Origin: Micrococcales bacterium
GTDB taxonomy: Bacteria > Actinomycetota > Actinomycetes > Actinomycetales > Dermatophilaceae
Assembly (NCBI GenBank): GCA_003132125.1
Contig: PKWT01000150.1
Span: 1 to 6,920, forward strand
Length of the DNA: 6,920 nucleotides
Reading direction: 5' to 3'
Shown here: piece by piece, positions 1 through 6,920 of the stretch
Layout of the letters: the number at the start of each line of letters is the position of its first letter
How positions within the stretch are numbered: position 1 is the stretch's first letter
Made by a program: the position numbers and the translations under genes
Notes under the pieces: generated by a model
What the model was told of the DNA's origin: nothing
The model's input: only the letters and a program-made list of their open reading frames with translations
Database searches by the model: none

Positions 1-196
1 TCTTCTGGCCGTTCATCGTGCTCGGCTCGAACAACCCCACCCTGCCCGTGGCAGTCCAGCTGCTGCAGGCGTCCTACTTCAAGGACTACTCGCTCATCCT
101 GGCTGGCGTCACACTGTCGACGATCCCCTTGATCATCGTCTTCGCCGTTGCGGGGAAGCAGCTAGTCTCGGGAATCATGCAAGGAGCGGTCAAGGG

Positions 197-200
<4 letters not shown>
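1..200 (+). CDS. Carbohydrate ABC transporter permease, MalG type (3' end only)
   Basis: This is the C-terminal 65 residues of an inner-membrane permease; the gene begins before the window. The frame is open from base 3 to the TGA at 198-200. It shows the conserved tail of the CUT1 sugar permeases of the MalG/CebG type: FWPFIVLGSN, then a Pro/Val-Gln stretch, then a last hydrophobic segment (about YSLILAGVTLSTIPLIIVFA), ending in the family hallmark LVSGIMQGAVKG. In this family the protein pairs with a MalF-type permease, a shared ATPase and a lipoprotein binding protein to import oligosaccharides. The EAA cytoplasmic loop would lie upstream, outside the window. The stop overlaps the next start (ATGA, 197-200), so it is co-translated with the beta-glucosidase. 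That neighbour makes a beta-glucoside such as cellobiose a reasonable substrate, but this is inference. Confidence 0.93.
181..186 (+). promoter_or_regulatory. Ribosome binding site of the beta-glucosidase gene
   Basis: AAGGAG lies inside the last codons of the permease gene, 10 bases before the ATG at 197. It supports the ATG in the ATGA overlap as the start, rather than a later codon nearer to the conserved GH1 core. Confidence 0.6.
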
Positions 201-1684
<1,484 letters not shown>

Positions 1685-1724
1685 CGGATACGACCTGGAC
1701 GATCACTGAGGGAAGGCGTGGGCG

Positions 1725-2780
1725 ATGGCGGCCGAGGAACGACAGGTGATCCTGCGGACGTCGAACGTCTCGCGGTCGGCCGCGCCGACGCTCGATCAGG
1801 TCGCTGAACGCGCAGGAGTATCGCGCTCGACCGCCTCCCGCGCGATCAACGGCGGCCTGCGTGTGTCCCCGGAAGCCCAGGCGTCCGTGGACGCAGCGGT
1901 CGCCGACCTCAGGTACATCCCCAACCGCGCGGCGCGCTCGCTCGTGACGAGGCGCACCAGCTCGGTGGCGCTCGTGGTGCCCGAACCGGACGAACGCGTC
2001 CTGAGTGACCCGTTCTTCGCGAGCACGATCCACGGGCTGAATGACGCGCTGCGCGACACCGACCTTCAGCTCGTCCTGGTGATGGCGCGTCCGGAGGACA
2101 TCGCGACTCGCACGCTGCGTTACCTACGCGGCGGGCACGTGGACGGCGCCGTCGTCGTCTCCCACCACCGCAACGACGTCCTCGCGGACGCACTGAACCA
2201 ATCGGGTCTGCCCACGGTGTTCGTCGGGCGCCCGTTCGGGGGCGGCCACCACGTCCACTACGTCGACGTGGACAACACGGGCGGCGGGCGGATGGCCACC
2301 GAGCATCTGCTGAGCATCGGTCGTCGTCGGATCGGCACGATCGCTGGGCCACAGGACATGTCCGCTGGCCTCGACCGGCTGGCCGGCTGGTCGGCAGCGC
2401 TCGGCGAGGTCGGACTCTCGGCTGACGCCGTCGCTTTGGGCGACTTCACCACGACCGGCGGCGCAGCCGCGGCGGCACAGCTCCTTGCCGAGCACCCAGA
2501 CATTGATGCCCTCTTCGTTGCATCAGACCTGATGGCCGTCGGCGCGCTCTCGGTGCTGGCCGGCGCTGGGCGAAAGGTGCCCGGCGACGTCGCAGTGGTC
2601 GGTTTCGACAACCTGGGCGCGGCGACCACAACGTCACCCACGTTGACCACCGTCGTTAACCCCGTGGTCGCCATGGCTCGCACCGCAGGGGAGATGCTGA
2701 TCAAACTGCTGGCAGGGAAGACCGTCGACCAGGCTCCGGTCATCTTCGCCCCCGAGCTGGTCATCCGGCTCTCGGCCTAG
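1725..2780 (+). CDS. LacI-family transcriptional regulator
   Basis: A 351-residue DNA-binding repressor with sugar-binding effector domain. The N-terminal helix-turn-helix is at residues 22-44 (TLDQVAERAGVSRSTASRAINGG), followed by YIPNRAARSL and the hinge near residues 70-80. The periplasmic-binding-protein-like domain starts at SSVALVVPEP (79-88) and carries LacI signatures: VDVDNTGGGRMATEHLL (180-196), FVASDLMAVGAL (264-275) and VVGFDN (291-296). The ATG at 1725 has an AGGGAAGG ribosome site at 1709-1716, 8 bases upstream; an in-frame GTG at 1746 is an alternative that would still precede the HTH. It lies 40 bp after the beta-glucosidase on the same strand with no evident terminator, so it is probably in the same operon and likely controls it in response to the imported sugar, as CebR does in Streptomyces. 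The target operator would be upstream of the window; no CebR-like palindrome was seen here. Confidence 0.95.
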   Translation: MAAEERQVILRTSNVSRSAAPTLDQVAERAGVSRSTASRAINGGLRVSPEAQASVDAAVADLRYIPNRAARSLVTRRTSSVALVVPEPDERVLSDPFFASTIHGLNDALRDTDLQLVLVMARPEDIATRTLRYLRGGHVDGAVVVSHHRNDVLADALNQSGLPTVFVGRPFGGGHHVHYVDVDNTGGGRMATEHLLSIGRRRIGTIAGPQDMSAGLDRLAGWSAALGEVGLSADAVALGDFTTTGGAAAAAQLLAEHPDIDALFVASDLMAVGALSVLAGAGRKVPGDVAVVGFDNLGAATTTSPTLTTVVNPVVAMARTAGEMLIKLLAGKTVDQAPVIFAPELVIRLSA

Positions 2781-2803
2781 TGGTCATCCGGGTCTCGGCC
2801 CAG
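2758..2803 (+). repeat. Imperfect 23-bp tandem duplication across the regulator's stop codon
   Basis: Bases 2758-2780 (TGGTCATCCGG..., ending in the TAG stop) are followed at once by 2781-2803, which matches 21 of 23 positions; the two differences are C/G at the twelfth and T/C at the twenty-first base. The second copy would encode VIRVSAQ in a different frame, copying the VIRLSA tail with the stop turned to CAG. It forms most of the 62-bp spacer between the convergent lacI-type and transporter genes. No clear intrinsic terminator is seen in that spacer. Confidence 0.85.
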
Positions 2804-2842
2804 ACGCCATCAGCAGAAGGCCGCCACCCGATTTGGTCGCTG

Positions 2843-4186
2843 TCACACTCTGACGGCTTGTTCGGAGGGGGTTCTGTCGCTACGTGCCGGCGCAATGACG
2901 ACCGTGTCTGATGCACGGCGGGGCATGAGGATCAAGGCCGTCAACGAGATGACGGCGCAGCCCACGATGTACCAGCTGATCCCGGTGCTGGAGCCGGTCG
3001 CCTTGAGTATTGCCGCGGCGATCAGCGGTGCCGGTCCGCCGGCGATGACGGAGGCGAGCTGGTATCCGATGCCGGCGCCGCTGTATCGGACGTTCGTGCC
3101 GAAGCTTTCGGCGATCAGTGCTGCCTGTGGGCCGTACTGCATGTCGTGAACGGTCAGCGAGACCACGATGGCCAGCAGCACCAAACCCGAGTTACGGGTA
3201 TTCAACAGGCCGAAGTATGGGAAGGCGTACAGCCCCGTGCAGACCACTCCGACGCCGTAGACCAGACGACGGCCGAAACGATCGGACAGGTGGCCGAAGA
3301 AGGGCACGCTGAACAACCCGATGGCCGCGGCGATGATCGTGTCGTTGAGCAGCTGGCCCTTGGCCATGTCCAGGTGCTTGGTGCCGTAGGTGAGAACGAA
3401 GGTGATGAACAGGAAGAAGGGCGCCTGCTCGGACATCCGGATGAGTGCGGAGGTGAGGATCTCACGGGGGTAGAGACGGAATGCAACCCACACAGGCGCC
3501 TTGACCACGGTCTCCTGGGCCTTCACCTCGGAGAACTCCGGACTCTCCATCACCCTGAGACGCACATACAGTCCGATTCCGACCAGGACGATGCTGAACA
3601 GGAACGGGATGCGCCATCCCCAGGTTTCGAAGCTGGGCCCGGTCACGGCGCTCATCCACTTGACCATCCCGGTTGACAGCAACAGGCCCATGGGGACACC
3701 GAGCTGCGGCCAGCTCGCCATCAGGCCGCGACGCCGTTTGTCGCCCCACTCCATGGACATCAGCACCGAGCCACCCCACTCGCCGCCGACCGCGAGTCCC
3801 TGGACGAGGCGCAGAAGGGTGAGCAGGACCGGCGCGAAGATCCCGATCGTTGCGTGGCTGGGAAGCACCCCGATAAGGAAGGTTGCCACGCCCATCATCG
3901 CGAGGGTGATGACCAGGGTGGCCTTGCGACCAACCCGGTCGCCGTAGTGCCCGAAGATCGCGGCGCCCACCGGACGGGCCGCGAACCCGACGAACAGGGT
4001 GGCGAAGGAGGCGAGGACTCCCATGTATGGAGAGCTTCCGGGGAAGAAGAGCTTGGGGAAGATCAGCGCTGCGGCTGTGCCGTAGAGGAAGAAGTCGTAC
4101 CACTCGATGGTTGTCCCGACGGTGCTGGCCAGGACTGCGCGACGTCGGTGGCCGAGCGTGATCGCCTGTGCGTGCGAGGTTTCCAT
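2843..4186 (-). CDS. MFS metabolite:H+ symporter (MHS family, ShiA/ProP-like)
   Basis: A 447-residue, 12-helix inner-membrane carrier expected to import a small organic acid or compatible solute with protons. Family signatures are clear: GTTIEWYDFFLYG (24-36), RPVGAAIFGHYGDRVGRKATL (71-91, containing MFS motif A), LRLVQGLAVGGEWGGS (125-140), a second motif-A copy GHLSDRFGRRLVYG (298-311) and ESFGTNVRYSGAGIGYQ (360-376). These define the metabolite:H+ symporter group, whose members carry shikimate, alpha-ketoglutarate, citrate, or proline/betaine; the sequence does not single one out. The length is normal. The ATG at 4186 has GGGAG at 4193-4197 (bottom strand), 6 bases away. It stands alone, convergent with the LacI-type gene and divergent from the kelch gene, so a link with either side is not implied. 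Confidence 0.94.
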   Translation of the reverse strand: METSHAQAITLGHRRRAVLASTVGTTIEWYDFFLYGTAAALIFPKLFFPGSSPYMGVLASFATLFVGFAARPVGAAIFGHYGDRVGRKATLVITLAMMGVATFLIGVLPSHATIGIFAPVLLTLLRLVQGLAVGGEWGGSVLMSMEWGDKRRRGLMASWPQLGVPMGLLLSTGMVKWMSAVTGPSFETWGWRIPFLFSIVLVGIGLYVRLRVMESPEFSEVKAQETVVKAPVWVAFRLYPREILTSALIRMSEQAPFFLFITFVLTYGTKHLDMAKGQLLNDTIIAAAIGLFSVPFFGHLSDRFGRRLVYGVGVVCTGLYAFPYFGLLNTRNSGLVLLAIVVSLTVHDMQYGPQAALIAESFGTNVRYSGAGIGYQLASVIAGGPAPLIAAAILKATGSSTGISWYIVGCAVISLTALILMPRRASDTVVIAPARSDRTPSEQAVRV

Positions 4187-4279
4187 TGTCTACTCCCATC
4201 GGCTCAGCCAGGTGGCCGCAAGCCGTTCGGTGTTCAGATTGGTACGTTTCGGGCGTTTTGGCGCATTTCGTCACGATGG

Positions 4280-4313
4280 CTGCGGTGAACGGGCTAGTGA
4301 CTGCGGTGAACGG
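4280..4313 (+). repeat. 13-bp direct repeat, 21-bp period, in the divergent intergenic region
   Basis: CTGCGGTGAACGG occurs exactly at 4280-4292 and again at 4301-4313. The start-to-start distance of 21 bp is two helical turns, so both copies face the same side of the DNA, as in paired regulator sites. The block sits in the 203-bp spacer between the divergent transporter and kelch genes, about 95-127 bp upstream of the first and 77-110 bp upstream of the second. An operator role is inference. Confidence 0.5.
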
Positions 4314-4377
4314 TTTGACTGAGCAACGCCACCTGCCCGTGCGCCGTGGCTCCAAATCTGAACCAAGAATCAGCCGC

Positions 4378-4383
4378 TAGCAT
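4378..4383 (+). promoter_or_regulatory. Candidate -10 element for a leaderless transcript of the kelch gene
   Basis: TAGCAT fits the actinobacterial -10 pattern TANNNT and ends 6 bases before the ATG at 4390, so transcription would start at or next to the A of the start codon. No convincing Shine-Dalgarno sequence lies between the preceding bases and the ATG (only CCGAGA). No good -35 hexamer is seen at 16-19 bp spacing, so this is suggestive only. Confidence 0.4.
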
Positions 4384-4389
4384 CCGAGA

Positions 4390-5421
4390 ATGCGACCGTT
4401 GAGCTCGGCAGTTGTGGTCGTGGCCTCGGGGGTCCTTCTGGCCGGTTGCGCCGCGTCCGGCGTCACATCGCCAACGGTCGTCTCATCGCCAGCCCCCAGT
4501 TCACCGTCCGCGTCCGCTCAGTCGGCAGCACCCCACACCTCACCTGCGACCACGCGAACGCCGACGGTCACGTCGGCTCTCGCGCCGTTCAAGCTGCCCT
4601 CCGCCGTCTCGCGTCCGATCGTGTTTCCGTTGGGCGGTGGGTTGCTCATCGTCGGCGGCCTGACCGCCGCGGATCAGACGACGCCGGCGATCCTTCGAGT
4701 CGATCTGAAGAGCGGGAGCGTGCAGCCGGCAGGTCGTTTGCAGGTTCCGGTGCATGACGCAGGGGGCGCCGTGGTGGGCGGTCGGGACCTCGTCTTCGGC
4801 GGTGGGTCGACTTCGGTGACCAGTGCAGTGCAGGACGTTACGCCGGGGTCGTCCCCGCACCTGGTCAGCCACTTGGCGCAGCCACGTGCTGATCACGTCG
4901 CGGTCAGCGATGGCAATGCGGGCTACGTCCTGGGCGGGTTCGACGGCGTACAGGGATCGACCTCAATCCTGCGGACGCTGGACGGGCGGACGTTCACGGT
5001 CGTGGGGGCTCTGCCGGTCTCCGTGCGTTATCCCGCCGTCGCGGTCAGCGGCGGCTCGATCTGGTTGTTCGGCGGCGAGCATGCAGGCAAGCAGGTCAGC
5101 GACGTCCAGAGGATCGACCTGGCAACCGGTAGTGGACGTGTCGCCGGGCATCTCCCGCGTCCGCTGGCACACGCCGGCGCCTTCACCCTGGGAGGTGCGA
5201 TCTTCCTCGCGGGCGGGCGCAGCGGGGATACACAGAGCGACGCCGTGATGCGTTTCGACCCCGCAACCGTGAGGTTCGCCGCCGCCGGACACCTTCCCGG
5301 CCCTCGGTCCGACTTCGGTGTCGCGGTGAGTGCCGGCGTCGCGTACCTGGTGGGTGGAGAGAGCCCCAAGCCCGTTGACACGATCGTCGAGGTCCGCGCC
5401 CAGCCTGGAGGAACACCGTGA
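4390..5421 (+). CDS. Kelch-type six-bladed beta-propeller lipoprotein
   Basis: A 343-residue predicted surface lipoprotein of unknown function. The N-terminus is a lipoprotein signal: MRPLSSAVVVVASGVLLAGC, with lipobox LAGC and lipidated Cys20. A Ser/Thr/Pro/Ala-rich linker follows (21-65). From about residue 74 the protein is a run of kelch-like blades, each with a hydrophobic strand ending in Gly-Gly at 89-90, 137-138, 182-183, 228-229, 275-276 and 322-323. The spacing of 45-48 residues is very regular, and most blades contain a late D-P/D-L-x-T and G-x-L-P turn (for example AGHLPRP, AGHLPGP). Six Gly-Gly units imply a six-bladed propeller, with the strand near SRPIVFPL probably closing it. 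No catalytic residues of galactose oxidase are evident. It overlaps the next gene by 4 bp (GTGA), so the two products are made together. A carbohydrate- or protein-binding role is inference. Confidence 0.85.
   Translation: MRPLSSAVVVVASGVLLAGCAASGVTSPTVVSSPAPSSPSASAQSAAPHTSPATTRTPTVTSALAPFKLPSAVSRPIVFPLGGGLLIVGGLTAADQTTPAILRVDLKSGSVQPAGRLQVPVHDAGGAVVGGRDLVFGGGSTSVTSAVQDVTPGSSPHLVSHLAQPRADHVAVSDGNAGYVLGGFDGVQGSTSILRTLDGRTFTVVGALPVSVRYPAVAVSGGSIWLFGGEHAGKQVSDVQRIDLATGSGRVAGHLPRPLAHAGAFTLGGAIFLAGGRSGDTQSDAVMRFDPATVRFAAAGHLPGPRSDFGVAVSAGVAYLVGGESPKPVDTIVEVRAQPGGTP
5407..5411 (+). promoter_or_regulatory. Ribosome binding site of the second propeller gene
   Basis: GGAGG lies 6 bases before the GTG at 5418, within the final codons of the kelch gene. 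It selects this GTG, in a GTGA overlap, as the start of the second propeller gene. Confidence 0.7.
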
Positions 5422-6650
5422 CGGGTCACCGCCAACAGACCGCATCACCGGTGACGATTCGTCGACGCAGGCTGGTCGTGCTCGGGCTGTTGGTCACACT
5501 CGTTGCTGCCACCGGCGCCGGCTCCCGGTGGCTCCTGGCCGCGGACGGTGCACGATCAACGGCCCCCAGCCAAGGAGGTGTGGCAGCAACGAGTGTGACC
5601 AACCCGGTTGCCACGGCACAGCCGCGAACGCCGGCAGCGGCCAAGCCAGGCGGCCCCCTGACCATCACCGCCTCCGGCCCTGGTCATCTGGCCCCTGGAT
5701 CGGACCCGTCCGTCTTGCCCGGTCCGATCCTGATCGCGGACGAGAAGAACAACCGGTTGCTGATCATCGATCCTCACGGCCGCTCCTTGTGGCAGTTCCC
5801 TCGCCCCGGAGATCTGGCCGCAGGGCAAACCTTCACGATCCCCGACGACGCGTTCTTCACACCGAACGGCAAACAGATCATCGCCACCGAGGAGGACGAC
5901 CAAGTCATTCGGGTGATCGACGTCGCCACACACAAGATCGTCTACAGCTATGGCACGCCAGGGGTTCCCGGGTCGGGCCCGAACCACCTGAACAACCCTG
6001 ACGACGCCGTGATGCTGCCCGCTGGCGACATCGTGGTCCCCGACATCAAGAACTGCCGAATCATCATGATTCCCAAGGGTGGTCATGCGATCAGCCGGCA
6101 GCTGGGCCACACCGGAACATGCGTCCACCGCCCACCTCAGACGTTTGGCAGCCCCAACGGCGTGTTCCCGATGTCCAACGGCAACTACCTGGTCACCGAG
6201 ATCAACGGCAGCTGGGTCAGCGAGATGAACCTGTCCGGAAAAATTGCCTGGAGCGCCCACCTGCAGAACGTTGCCTACCCCTCCGACGCCAACCAGATCG
6301 GCCCGGACCGCTACGTGACCGTCGACTACTCCCGCCCGGGGCAGATCGTGACCTTCGACCACACCGGGCACGTGGTGTGGCGCTACGCCCCGACCGGTGG
6401 CCAAGCCCTGAACAAGCCATCGCTGGCGCTGCCGCTGCCCAACGGTGATGTCTTGGCCAACGACGACGCCAACAACCGGGTCATCGTCGTTGACCCACGA
6501 ACCAACCGCGTCGTCTGGCAGTACGGCCACACCCACGTCGCCGGAAGCAGCGCCGGGTACCTGAACAACCCCGATGGACTGGACCTCTACCCGCCCGGCT
6601 CCGAGCTGGTCACCCGCGCCGTGACCATGGGCGCAGTCCCACAGTCCTGA
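5418..6650 (+). CDS. Membrane-anchored NHL/PQQ-like beta-propeller protein
   Basis: A 410-residue predicted exported protein of unknown function. RRRR at 15-18 precedes a hydrophobic helix (about 19-34), giving a signal anchor or signal peptide; the RRRLV pattern makes Tat export possible but not clear. A Thr/Ala/Pro-rich linker runs to about residue 80. The rest is a beta-propeller with blades near 103-130, 146-180, 197-228, 248-280, 291-325 and 338-371. Each has an 'I/V-D-P/V-x-T-x-x-x-V-W-x-Y/F' type strand pair as in NHL, YncE or PQQ-like propellers. Blade 1 (DEKNNRLLIIDP...LWQF) and blade 6 (DDANNRVIVVDP...VWQY) are the most alike. LNNPD occurs at 191-195 and again at 382-386. Only two cysteines are present (213 and 235), possibly a disulfide outside the cell. 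It starts in the stop of the kelch lipoprotein gene, so the two are probably partners. An arylsulfotransferase-like relation is possible; no active-site residues could be confirmed. Confidence 0.82.
   Translation: MTGHRQQTASPVTIRRRRLVVLGLLVTLVAATGAGSRWLLAADGARSTAPSQGGVAATSVTNPVATAQPRTPAAAKPGGPLTITASGPGHLAPGSDPSVLPGPILIADEKNNRLLIIDPHGRSLWQFPRPGDLAAGQTFTIPDDAFFTPNGKQIIATEEDDQVIRVIDVATHKIVYSYGTPGVPGSGPNHLNNPDDAVMLPAGDIVVPDIKNCRIIMIPKGGHAISRQLGHTGTCVHRPPQTFGSPNGVFPMSNGNYLVTEINGSWVSEMNLSGKIAWSAHLQNVAYPSDANQIGPDRYVTVDYSRPGQIVTFDHTGHVVWRYAPTGGQALNKPSLALPLPNGDVLANDDANNRVIVVDPRTNRVVWQYGHTHVAGSSAGYLNNPDGLDLYPPGSELVTRAVTMGAVPQS
5489..5603 (+). repeat. Perfect 24-bp inverted repeat within the second propeller gene (67-bp spacer)
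   Basis: The left arm, 5489-5512 (GTTGGTCACACT...), is the exact reverse complement of the right arm, 5580-5603 (...GTGTGACCAAC), with 67 bp between. Pairing stops sharply on both outer and inner edges. The arms encode the end of the membrane helix (LLVTLVAAT, residues 24-32) and the start of the linker (VAATSVTN, 55-62). A weaker inner pairing (CTCCTGGC at 5532-5539 with GCCAAGGAG at 5569-5577, one bulge) could extend a hairpin. It could be an invertible segment, a strong mRNA/DNA hairpin, or the result of a strand-switch replication event; the sequence alone does not decide. Confidence 0.95.
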
Positions 6651-6718
6651 CCCACTTTTCTTTCACATTTCGGGATCAAAGCGACCGATGCGCTGATAAC
6701 TTGCAGAGTGACTTCGGG

Positions 6719-6749
6719 GTCGTGGGGCCCCATCGTGGGTCCCCGCGAC
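6719..6749 (+). terminator. Hairpin downstream of the propeller operon, possible terminator
   Basis: A 12-bp stem pairs 6719-6730 with 6737-6749 (one G-T pair, one bulged T at 6740) around a 6-base loop. It lies about 70 bp after the stop of the second propeller gene. There is no T tract after it, which is common for actinobacterial terminators but lowers certainty. Confidence 0.35.
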
Positions 6750-6829
6750 GACTGGTCTGAGGGTTCCAACGCAAGACGTCAGCGCGGGGTCGGCTGGTGC
6801 GTCCGGACGCCTGAAATCGCAACGATCTG

Positions 6830-6920
6830 GAGAAGACATGGCCGCCCCCTCGTTTCATCGCCCGGTTCAAGGTGCCCGGCACCATCGAGTTCGTCGACCA
6901 CCTGCCGCGGACGTCGACCG
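6830..6920 (+). pseudogene. C-terminal fragment of an acyl-CoA synthetase, frame-disrupted, running off the window
   Basis: The frame beginning at 6851 reads RFIARFKVPGTIEFVDHLPR then TSTG at the window edge. This is the typical C-terminal subdomain of AMP-forming acyl-CoA synthetases (xxARFKVPxxxEFVDxLPRTxTGK); the catalytic lysine would be the next codon, just outside. The frame has a TGA at 6812 and no ATG, GTG or TTG after it, and nothing upstream resembles the large N-terminal domain, so an intact gene is excluded. An ATG at 6838 with GGAGAAG before it is in another frame; removing one base from the run of five C (6845-6849) would join it to the ligase frame, giving MAAPRFIARFK. It is thus either a truncated remnant with a frameshift or, less likely, a sequence error. 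The identification rests on a short match, so confidence is moderate. Confidence 0.5.

Noticed and set aside
3118..3676. Top-strand open frames inside the transporter region
   Set aside because: Antisense to the transporter's membrane helices and motif A copies; composition (Glu/Asp/Gly/His-rich) is typical of antisense to hydrophobic segments.
4315..4320. TTGACT as a -35 element for the kelch gene
   Set aside because: No -10-like hexamer lies at 16-19 bp; the candidate -10 at 4378 is far too distant to pair with it.
3462..4355. Bottom-strand open frame of 297 codons overlapping the transporter gene in another frame
   Set aside because: Same strand, shifted frame of a clear MHS transporter; Arg/Pro-rich without membrane segments, so a shadow.
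5556..6536. Bottom-strand open frame of 326 codons opposite the second propeller gene
   Set aside because: Antisense to a coupled gene with clear propeller repeats; Val/Asp/Gly-rich product mirrors the repeat codons and has no family motif.
6799..6810. Perfect 12-bp palindrome GCGTCCGGACGC upstream of the 6838 ATG
   Set aside because: About one or two 12-bp palindromes are expected by chance in a window of this size and base content, and no intact gene follows it.
6838..6920. Possible new gene from the ATG at 6838 in its own frame (MAAPSFHRPVQGARHH...)
   Set aside because: The RBS is good but the encoded residues are Arg/His/Pro-rich shadow sequence, whereas the neighbouring frame gives a recognisable ligase motif.

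Overview
The window is high-GC DNA whose codon choice (strong G/C third-position bias), start-stop overlaps (ATGA, GTGA), CebG/BglC/LacI-type sugar cluster and candidate leaderless promoter point to an actinobacterium. The genus cannot be fixed from the sequence. Five complete protein genes, one 3'-end of a gene and one probable gene remnant are supported. No RNA gene, IS element, CRISPR array or phage gene was seen.

Region 1 (1-2780, + strand) is the end of a sugar-uptake operon: the C-terminus of a MalG-type ABC permease overlaps by 4 bp a GH1 beta-glucosidase, and a LacI-family regulator follows after 40 bp. The reading is import of an unphosphorylated beta-glucoside, cytoplasmic hydrolysis, and local sugar-responsive control. 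The regulator's stop codon lies inside an imperfect 23-bp tandem duplication.

Region 2 (2843-4186, - strand) is a stand-alone metabolite:H+ symporter of the MFS (MHS/ShiA-ProP type), convergent with the regulator. It is divergent from region 3 across a 203-bp spacer that holds a 13-bp direct repeat with 21-bp period and a possible leaderless promoter.

Region 3 (4390-6650, + strand) is a two-gene, translationally coupled unit of unknown function. It encodes a kelch-type six-bladed propeller lipoprotein, followed through a GTGA overlap by a membrane-anchored NHL/PQQ-like propeller protein. Both appear to face the outside of the cytoplasmic membrane. Early in the second gene there is a perfect 24-bp inverted repeat (5489-5512 / 5580-5603) with a 67-bp spacer. 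Flipping the spacer would keep the reading frame open and swap 22 residues just after the membrane helix. This is the strongest unexplained structure in the window.

Region 4 (6651-6920) has a hairpin that could end the propeller operon. It is followed by a short stretch that reads as the extreme C-terminal part of an acyl-CoA synthetase (ending ...LPRTSTG at the window edge), with no intact upstream portion and a likely one-base frame disruption.
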